In this document: piece by piece, positions 56,665 to 64,000 of the stretch | How the letters are laid out: every line of letters starts with the position of its first letter | Numbering within the stretch: the stretch's first letter is position 1 | Assembly: GCA_019096155.1 (NCBI GenBank) | Contig: JAHCVI010000005.1 | Coordinates: forward strand, 196,468 to 260,467 | Direction: 5' to 3' | Length of the DNA: 64,000 nt | From: Staphylotrichum longicolle | Lineage: Eukaryota > Ascomycota > Sordariomycetes > Sordariales > Chaetomiaceae | Position numbers and translations under genes: made by a program | The notes under the pieces: model-generated | The model's database searches: none | Seen by the model: only the letters and a program-made list of their open reading frames with translations | Told to the model about the DNA's origin: nothing

Positions 56665-57383
56665 GTTGAAGATGGGTGTTCCAACAGGCTTCCACAAAAA
56701 TGCTGAAGTCTTGAAGGTGCTGGAGCAGTGGATGCAGACGGAGACACTCCACACGAGCAGATCTCCCTTTCTTTATACTTGATGCAGCAGGATGGTTGCA
56801 TCCCCTGCGCATCAACACATGGCATCCGGGTTGCCGGAATCCTCGTCGATGCTGGCAACGGCCTAGCCGAAGGCAGGATGGTCAGTCAGCTGAAGCGGTG
56901 GAAGCCCTGACGCGTTCCAAGAACCAGGTAGCGCACCTATCGAACCGCAGGCTACCCCACGATATCCCCGCCTCGCCTCCACAACTCCGCTTCGTGACAG
57001 TTGAGATCCCGACCCAGACCTGGAACCCGTGCGAGTTCCTCCGGTTCGGCCTGTGTTCGGCCATGGATGCAGCAACGGTGACTGGTGGGGATTCTCCATT
57101 CCCCGCTTGGCATCGATCGGCTGTGACCCCCGATCTGGCTAGGGGCTGGGCGAACTGCCTCCTTGAGACGCAACGTTATACGCGCACGAATCAGGCGCCG
57201 TCGGTTACTGGCATTTGGGGCCTGATCTCGGCATCTCCCGGTCTTGCATCAGCCGCTTCGCCGACACATGCAGACGTGGACCGACGTCGTTCCCCTCATG
57301 ACCTCGTGCCATGAATAAATGAACTTTCTTGCTGATGAATTTGGGGAAAGACGCAAACTTCTGAGTGTTCAGCACACCGCACA
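56665..57383. promoter_or_regulatory. Divergent promoter, sugar porter / GH51
   Basis: 719 bp between two head-to-head genes of one apparent pathway. It contains an inverted pair of CreA-type sites at 57085-57106. No coding exon seen. Confidence 0.55.
57085..57106. promoter_or_regulatory. Inverted pair of CreA/Cre1-type sites
   Basis: GTGGGG (57085-57090) and CCCCGC (57101-57106, reading GCGGGG on the other strand) both fit SYGGRG, the consensus of the fungal carbon-repression factor CreA, and are 10 bp apart in opposite orientation. Single sites are common by chance, but close pairs are the form usually found to work. Glucose repression of the pair is inference. Confidence 0.4.
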
Positions 57384-59131
57384 ATGGCCACCTTCACAAG
57401 AATCGAGGAGGGCGAAGGCCCGTCCATCACCATCCACCCCAACCACAAAATCGCCGAGATCGACAACAACATTTATGGCGGGTTTACAGAGTAAGAGGAC
57501 CACCCTCATGCAGTATTTTTGTGAGAGGGTGCTGACCGCAGGACAGACACATGGGGCGCTGCATTTACGGCGGCATCTACGACCCCGGGAACCCCCTCTC
57601 CGACGAGAATGGTTTCCGTAAGGACGTCATTGAGGCATTCAAGGAGCTAAATGTGCCCGTGGTGCGGTACCCGGGGGGCAACTTTGTTGCCACATATCAC
57701 TGGCTCGACGGCGTTGGCCCCAAGGAAAATAGGCCGAGCAGGTGAGGGAGCACTCCTCTTTGCATTGACGAACTCTGTCGTCACTGACAGGGAAATAGGC
57801 CAGAGCTGGCGTGGATCGGCACAGAGACAAACGAGTTTGGGACGGACGAGTTCATGAAGTGGTGCGAGGCCGTGGGAACCGAGCCGTACCTCTGCTTGAA
57901 CTTTGGCACCGGAACTCTGGATGAGGGTGAGTCCAAACCCACCAAGCATCATCTGCTGCCCACAAGCTGACTCCTTTTCTAGCCCTCGGGTGGCTCGAGT
58001 ACTGCAACTCGGACCGCAACACCTACTACGCCAACCTCCGCCGGAAGAATGGCCGTGAAAAGCCATACAATGTCAGTTACCCCCTTTAAACCAACTTTAC
58101 CACGAACAAGCCACTGACTCGCACAGGTCAAATACTGGGCGCTCGGGAACGAATGCTGGGGCCCGTGGCAAGTCGAGCAGCTGACCAAGGAGGACTACGC
58201 CAAGAAGGCCTACCAATGGGCCAAAGCCCTCAAGCTCCTCGACCCGTCCATCACGCTCATCCTCTGCGGCGAGACGGGCTACTCCTCGTGGGACCACTAC
58301 GTGCTCAAGGAGTGCGTCAAGTGGGACGTCCACGGCCTCGGCGGGGAGAACAACACCAAGTCCCTCATCGACATGCACAGCATCCACATCTACACAGCCG
58401 ACAAGGAGCACCTCGCCAACGCGACAGCGCCGCGCAGCGCCGAGCGCGCCATCCAGATGGCCAGCGCGCTCATCGACCTCGCGCGCATCGAGAACAAGGT
58501 GCCGGCCACGGTTCCCAAGCAAAAGATCTGCTTCGACGAGTGGAACGTGTGGGACCCCGTCCGCGCCCCCGGCGAGCAGGGCGCCGAGGAGAAGTACACG
58601 CTCTCCGACGCGCTGGCCGTCGCCGTCTTCCTCAACGGCTTCATCCGCCAGGCCAAGGACATGGGCATGGCCAACATCGCGCAGTCGGTCAACGTCATCT
58701 CGCCGCTCATGACTACCAAGGACGGGCTGATCAAGCAGACCATCTGGTGGCCGCTGCTGCTGTTCAGCAAGTACATGCGCGGGCACACGATCGCGCTCAA
58801 CGTGCGCGCGCCCGAGTACACGGGGCGCACGAACCCGGCGTGGATCCGGGCGACCATGGAGACGCCCCTGCTCGACTGCAGCGCGACCAAGGGGGAGGAT
58901 GGGTTCGTGAACCTGGCCGTGGCGAATCTGAGCGAGGATCAGGATTATGAGGTTGCGCTGGATGGGTTGAGGGCAGACAAGGTCGAGGTGTTCACGGTGG
59001 CGGGGGAGAGTATCCACGTCACGAACACGGCGGGAGAGCAGACGGTGGGCATTGCGGAGAGCTCGTGGGATGGCAAGGGCAAGTTTACGTTTGGTAGGCA
59101 CTCTTTTGCTTTGCTGAGGTGGAAGGAGTAA
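57384..59131 (+). CDS. Alpha-L-arabinofuranosidase, GH51, intracellular type
   Basis: Five exons, 57384..57490, 57547..57741, 57799..57926, 57983..58071, 58127..59131 (1524 nt, 507 aa). There is no signal peptide (MATFTRIEEGEG), which separates it from the long secreted fungal GH51 enzymes and places it with bacterial-type intracellular ones. FTEHMGRCIYGGIYDPGNPL, PVVRYPGGNFV and WLDGVGP are family signatures. The acid/base Glu is in YWALGNECWGPWQ (near 182) and the nucleophile Glu in CFDEWNVWDP (near 311). A C-terminal beta domain ends FGRHSFALLRWKE. It removes terminal arabinofuranosyl groups from short arabino-oligosaccharides in the cytosol, in keeping with the divergent sugar transporter. 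Confidence 0.95.
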
Positions 59132-59917
59132 AGGGAGGCGGGAGCGAGAGGGGGCTCGGCGGTTGATGGTCAGGATAGAAGGGCATGTACACCATGGTCT
59201 TGGAGCTTAATTCAATAGATTTGAAAGAGTCGTCCCTACTGACGTCGCCCCTAGTACCTAGAAAGAGAAGTTGAAGGTGTCTAACACGAGGTTGCATTCA
59301 TCAAATGTGTAATGTGATGCGAGCAAGAGTCCTCAGGTTATTATCAGTGCACAGCCACTCAGTTGAACTGACCGCGTTGTGTTAGGGAACCCCCTTTGCA
59401 AGCTTTGTACGCCGGTAACGTAGATGTGCAAAAGGGTTACTCAATGTGCTGGCACTTTGAGTATGAGCACTGTACTCACGGTACCGATTCGACCACTTTA
59501 CCTTTGCGGTTTCATGAGTTGAGGTAAACGTTCTAGGGGCTGCACATGTCTCCCCATCAGGTTTACCGTTGTTGTATGGAGGCACATACTGAGAGGTTGG
59601 ACCTTGGTTGAGCTTGAGTGAGGATCTGACTGAGAGTCAAACCGAGTTCATTCGTGCTAGTGCAGGGAGGGAGCACTTGTACTCATTGCAGGAAGTGATT
59701 CATTACCTGGGTACTGTACCCAATAATCTCAACTTGTTGTCCCATTTTACAGCTTCACAGTTGTTGAGAATGGCAGCTGGTGCACATCTGGATGGTGTAT
59801 AGCTGAAGAAAGGGGGCTACTGGTTAGAGCAAATCAGCAAGCAAGTCAGCGGGAGGCAGAATGGCGCTCAGCGGGGCCGTGGATGGAACAAGTACACGTA
59901 TCATAACAATACAACCT
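59132..59917. other. Convergent intergenic stretch
   Basis: 0.8 kb between two 3' ends. Some short near-repeats (GAGCACT...GTACTCA near 59465 and GAGCACTTGTACTCA near 59670), otherwise nothing recognised. Confidence 0.45.
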
Positions 59918-60694
59918 CTAATAAGAGACGCGCTTGAGCATCTCTGCCAGCTGAGCTATCTCATTCTGTTCCTCCGGGCTCCATCCCGCCAAGTTCTGCC
60001 TTGTATTCCAGCTGTCAACCAAGCTTTTCAACCCAGCCATGAGGGCATCGCACTGATCCAGCCACAGGTCCCACTCCTCATTGGAGTACTCCAGGGCATT
60101 CTGCGACGCCCAGATCTTCAGCCGGGTCTCGTACAATTTGCGCAGCAGCTCCGTCCCGCCTTCGACATCCTCAGCGCTCACGCCGTCAACCTGTATCGTC
60201 CTCTCGTAAAGCTCGAGCTCCGTCCGCACATCCTCGTAGATGGCGTCCAGCTCCTCCCGGAACCGGTCCGCCGGCATGAACCCGCCGCCACCGCCACCGC
60301 TGCCGAAGACCGTCGTCCCGCTCGGGCTGGCGTCGCGCGGGTAGCCACCGCCGTCGTCTGGCTCCTCGTCGTGGTGTGCGGAACCCTTCGGGTTGAGCAG
60401 GGTGCCCTGCCACCAGTGGTAGCCGAACCAGGGCAGCGCCCACAGAGGGACGAGCCCGGCCGTGGCGCCGAAGATGACATTCTCAATGTCGCGCGAGCCA
60501 AAGGTGGTGCGGGACGCGTTCTCAATGACGAGCACGCCGGCCGGAAAGTTGTAGCTTGAGTTGAGAGGACCCGGTATCGCGACGACGTTGGGCGGCAGGG
60601 GGCCGATGTTCCACTCTGCCGTGCTCAGATTCATGAGCTGGACCCATTTCTGGGGATCGGTCGTGTAGTAATTGTAGCCGTTCCAGGACTTCAT
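59918..60694 (-). CDS. Unknown protein with one membrane segment and helical C-terminal half
   Basis: The open frame from the first ATG (60694) gives 258 aa. The frame stays open upstream to about 60870 without an ATG and passes a good acceptor (TTCCCGCAG), so a 5' exon is likely and the N-terminus is uncertain. Visible parts: SWNGYNYYTTDPQKWVQLMN, WNIGPLPPNVVAIPGP, a hydrophobic segment (FGATAGLVPLWALPWFGYHW), a Gly/Asp-rich linker, and a C-terminal helical region (DAIYEDVRTELELYERTIQV, YETRLKIWASQNAL, QNEIAQLAEMLKRV). I do not recognise the family. No catalytic motif seen. Confidence 0.6.
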   Translation of the reverse strand: MKSWNGYNYYTTDPQKWVQLMNLSTAEWNIGPLPPNVVAIPGPLNSSYNFPAGVLVIENASRTTFGSRDIENVIFGATAGLVPLWALPWFGYHWWQGTLLNPKGSAHHDEEPDDGGGYPRDASPSGTTVFGSGGGGGGFMPADRFREELDAIYEDVRTELELYERTIQVDGVSAEDVEGGTELLRKLYETRLKIWASQNALEYSNEEWDLWLDQCDALMAGLKSLVDSWNTRQNLAGWSPEEQNEIAQLAEMLKRVSY

Positions 60695-61302
60695 GGCTGG
60701 GTACGGCTTGATCGGAGTCGCGTTTGTCAGATCCGCGTGCAATGGGGGTGTTGGTGGAGTGGAAGACGAAAGTTTAGGTAAGATCAGGTAGGTCCAGCAG
60801 CGCCCGTGGGAGTTGGACTGCGGGAAGCTGTGCGCTGTTGGGGCTGCGAAAGGAGAGCGAAGAGAACAGAGACGGGAGGAAAGGCCCTGGGGCGGTCTCC
60901 GCGGGGTTGAGAGCCCGGCCGTCAGGGAGATTGCGCCTTGAGCCTCTGGAGGCGCTGTAGATGCACTGATTCAGCCCAGGTTGCGTTTTGAGCAAGCTGT
61001 TCGCCTTGGCGTCGGGGCAGGACAGGCGACAAGGCTGCATGAGGGGTTTCGGAAAGCTTCGCTAGAGGTCGGCCAGTAGCACTATTTGAAGGGGGCGGTT
61101 GATTATTGAGAGTTTACATGACCAGGCTGAGGGAAAGTGCGGAATTTCCCAGGCCACACAGAAGACATGTCAGGCCAGCTCAAGGAACAAAAAGATACAT
61201 TGGACACCAACATCACCCGTGGCGGCGCTGAACCATGCTCCTGGGCTGGAGCGGGCTGGAGCGGGCTGCAGCGGGCGCTCACAAAGTCTCCCAGCCTGCC
61301 TG
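60695..61302. other. Upstream part of unknown gene and 3' flank of Hsp70-like gene
   Basis: 0.6 kb that may include a 5' exon of the minus-strand unknown gene (an ATG-started open frame runs 61040..60774 but is not in frame with it unless spliced). A GCTGGAGCGGGCTGGAGCGGGCTGCAGCGGGC triple repeat of an 11-bp unit lies near 61248-61278 (unit GCTGGAGCGGG). Confidence 0.4.
61248..61278. repeat. 11-bp tandem repeat
   Basis: Nearly three copies of the unit GCTGGAGCGGG in tandem, the last with a one-base change. Confidence 0.7.
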
Positions 61303-63467
61303 CTAACGCGCAATCCCGGGGAAGAGGATTGGCTCGGCGCTGCGCAGCAAAAAGCCCCTATTGCTGATCCGGCCCATCATGTCCACCGTGTTGCCGCACA
61401 CAAGTGCAATATCCGCCCGGTCTTGGCTGAGAGATATTTCGAGCTGCATCTGCAGGGTCTCGTACGTTTTCTTGGTCCGCGGGTTGGTCACAGTGCGCGC
61501 CACTTGTCGGTAGATATCGGGCGGGAGGTTGGCCAGGTCGAAGTCTATCCCCACCTCCCGGCGTGAAGCTGCGAAACATGGGGTCAGCTTGGCACTCTCC
61601 CCGCTGGGAGCCTCGTCCGTTTTGCCAGGGCGGCCCAACTTACTGTCGCTGGGAGAAAAGCGCTCTGGCTCGTCGGCGGCCGAGACGATGAGCGTCACTC
61701 TGCCCGCTCGGCTCCCGACCTGGGTGAGCTTCCGGACCAGCTTGACCGTCTTCTCGGTCGGCTCGTCGTACTTGATCAGGTCCCCTTTGGAGACGACCCA
61801 CTCGACGTGTTCGTGGGCACGCTCGACGTGGTCGAGAGAGTCTCGGTATCTCTGGTCCGGCCGGTGATCATAGAGCGCGAACGTCTTGGAGATTACCACG
61901 CCAAAGTTGTATGGGCAGGGGACCACCGCCCGGGGGACCTTGCACCCGAGACCAAGGCCCAGCAGCACGCCGCCCTTGGCCACGGCGGTCCAGCAGTCGT
62001 CGCCGCCGCCCAGTAGCTCAAAGCGCCGGGACCGTGCAAGGTCCTGAATGCACTTGAAGAGATACTTGTTCTTGGAGAAGCCGCCCGAGAGGAAGATGGT
62101 CCTCACAACCAGCTGCTTTTGGTCGATCAGCACCAGCTGTTTCTCGATGAGCCCCTTGATGCCGTCGACGCACTCCTGAAACATCATCTCCATGTCCTCG
62201 CAAGTGACGGTCAGCTGGCCGCCGCGGATGCCCCTCCGCTGGTCATCGTCGGTGTTGTTCCGCCCGATACTCGGCGGAAGGTCAAGGACCATGTCCTTCC
62301 CGGCTCGGCCGTCGGGCGTGCGGCCCTCGAACTCCCGCTTGATGATCTCGAACCGTTCCAGCATGAGCTGTTCGCCGAGCTTCAGAACGTTGTGGTTGGC
62401 GCCCCCGTGCCGCTCACTCGCCCCCTCCATCGAGAGAAGTCGATTGTAGTTGGCCGGGCCAAGACGAGCCTCGAGAAATTCGTGCAGGAAACAGTTGTCG
62501 ATCCTGGTCGCCCCGAACCGGCCGCCCGAGACAGGTGTGATCTTTGTGATCTTGAACTCGGGCGTCATCTGATCGATGCGGTACGACACAAGGTCGACAG
62601 TGCCGCCGCCGGCGTCCACCACAATAAAACACTCCCCGACCCTGAGCTGCTGGGCGCCCACCATCCCCTCGGCCCGTGCCGCCTGGAGCGTATATTGCGC
62701 GCAAGCCTCAGACTCGGTGGCGAGTCGTATGTAGCCTGGCTTCACCTGGATGTCTTGGAAGACGGAGCGGAACGCGCTCATGACGGCGCGGAAGGTGAGA
62801 TTCTTGGCTCTGTCGTCCCAGACGGCGGGGTGGGTGATGACAATGTCGATGGGAAACTGCTGCAGTTCCCGGGCATCCCGGGTGTTCTCGATCTCACCCC
62901 GGACATGGTTGATCACCTCCCGGAGATAGTCAGTGACGATGTCGACAGAGGTCTTGACAAGGTGGCGGGGGATCTCAGCCCGTCGCCCCTGCGGCTCGAG
63001 GTTCAGCATCCTGGCTTCCTCTGCCATGTGCTTCATCGACTGGAGGGCGTTCAGCCTCTTTGGGACTTCCAGCCTCAACTTCGTCCAGCGGATGACGTAG
63101 GCGCTGTTCCCGATGTCATAGCCCCATTTCTGGCCCGAGTTGGCCGAGTATGTGAAGACGGAGGGCACCTTGGCCTCGATATTTCCACCCCAGTGCTGAA
63201 TGATTTGGATGTCGGCAAGACTTGGTGTCCTTCCTTCGGTGAGAATCCATCCGACCCCTGTGCGGACATGGAGTCAGTTGAAAAGCTGCGCGGATAGGTA
63301 AGGTACCAGGGACACCGGGCCTTCTGACCTGTGAATGTCGTCCCGTAGTCGACACAAATGACGTATCTTGGGTCATTGCCACCGGGTCCCATGCCCGTCT
63401 GGGTACTCTGGCCGGCGGTTTCGGACATGGCGCTGACAGATCTGCCACTGGCAGACGCGGCGGCCAT
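61303..63467 (-). CDS. Hsp70-like ATPase (HSPA12-type)
   Basis: Exons 63467..63329 and 63257..61303 with a 71-bp intron give 697 aa. The actin/Hsp70 ATPase motifs are present: phosphate-1 YVICVDYGTTFTGVGW (split by the intron), phosphate-2 CFIVVDAGGGTVDLVSY, and adenosine-type RTIFLSGGFSKNKYLF. Between them lie DIVITHPAVWDD and a long insert. There is no recognisable substrate-binding domain of a classical Hsp70 and no EEVD tail. This is the pattern of HSPA12-like proteins, which are many and divergent in filamentous fungi, with roles mostly unknown. Cytosolic by lack of a leader. The ATG at 63467 is the first in frame. Confidence 0.9.
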
Positions 63468-64000
63468 TGTGATGAAGACGTATTCGACAAAGAGCAACAC
63501 TGCCAGATGAGTTGCCTCTCAGGGACGAGGGAGTGGTTGCCAGCAAGGGAAGCGTGGTATTTAGGGTGGACAGGAAGTTCGGGGCAGGATGGTGGGCGGG
63601 GAGGTCATCCGGGCGTGGGCATAAGGGCCAGAGAGGTGTGGCTGTATGTACAGGGCCCTGCAGCACGCTCGTGAGGCTGTAAGTCCGTCTTTCCGCCCCC
63701 AGTTCACGAGCTGGGTATCGAATGGGCAGTGGCTGCATAAAAGTGCCAACCACAAATGGGCATTCCCTGCGGCTCGGCATGCGCCCAGACATTTTGCGGA
63801 GCTGGACATGAGCTGTGAGAGTCCACAGGCTTCCAGTTGCTGTGCCGCCTCCAAAGTCCAAAGCTGCCACCATTCACTCTGTGTCCTAACTTTTGCACCG
63901 CTCAGAGCCTGGTCAGACGGTCTTCATCGCTTGTTTTGCATCAATAGCAACGGCTTCGATGGCCATGAAAACGATACCCTCAAGGCTCAACCCGAGGAAC
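63468..64000. other. Intergenic edge of window
   Basis: Upstream flank of the Hsp70-like gene. No coding exon supported before the window ends. Confidence 0.5.

Noticed and set aside
59460..59700. Two near-copies of GAGCAC..GTACTCA, considered as remnant of a small inverted-repeat element
   Set aside because: Matches are too short and no terminal repeats or target-site duplication can be drawn.

Overview
The window reads as nuclear chromosome from a filamentous ascomycete (Pezizomycotina, most likely a Sordariomycete). The evidence is GC-rich coding DNA, many 42-106 bp spliceosomal introns with CTAAC/CTGAC-like branch sites, fungal families (alpha-1,3-glucan synthase, Zn2Cys6 factor, sedolisin, GH51, Dld1), and a tRNA-Glu with a short intron next to the anticodon. 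I see no viral, prophage, CRISPR or intact transposon sequence. About 24 protein genes and one tRNA can be supported. Exon models were built by eye from GT/GC...AG sites and checked by reading frame and family similarity; total coding lengths divide by three wherever a complete model is given.

Layout. 0.9-15 kb: secreted type-B carboxylesterase, ER thioredoxin/PDI-like protein ending in HDEL, prolyl-4-hydroxylase-like dioxygenase (frameshifted), secreted aspartic protease, C2H2 zinc-finger protein, intron-containing tRNA-Glu(CTC), and a nine-exon S53 tripeptidyl peptidase. 15-27 kb: a 2371-aa alpha-1,3-glucan synthase divergent from a GPI-anchored GH13 alpha-amylase/alpha-glucanotransferase, the known fungal cell-wall alpha-glucan pair. 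27-37 kb: MFS transporter, Zn2Cys6 regulator, PAF-acetylhydrolase-like hydrolase, membrane acyltransferase-3. 39-48 kb: small conserved unknown, a 940-aa protein with a STAND-type N-terminal domain but no NTPase, FAD-binding-2 oxidoreductase, mitochondrial D-lactate dehydrogenase. 48-55 kb: ORP-type oxysterol-binding protein with a predicted tail anchor, F-box-like protein, small secreted Cys-rich protein. 55-59 kb: a sugar porter divergent from an intracellular GH51 arabinofuranosidase, with an inverted pair of CreA-type sites between them. 59-64 kb: unknown protein with one membrane segment, and an Hsp70-like (HSPA12-type) ATPase.

Themes. Two divergent pairs look functionally linked: alpha-glucan synthesis/processing, and arabinoside use. 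Two secreted proteases (aspartic and sedolisin) lie close together, and each needs a GC-AG intron to keep its frame. Several genes (dioxygenase, acyltransferase, OSBP, F-box protein, probably the Cys-rich protein) carry one-base frame shifts, several of them in short G/C homopolymers. This suggests sequence error rather than gene death, but it should be settled. I did not find a convincing new multi-gene system; the best candidates for novelty are the STAND-N protein without an NTPase, the tail-anchored ORP, and the PDI-like protein whose CxxC region is missing or unresolved.
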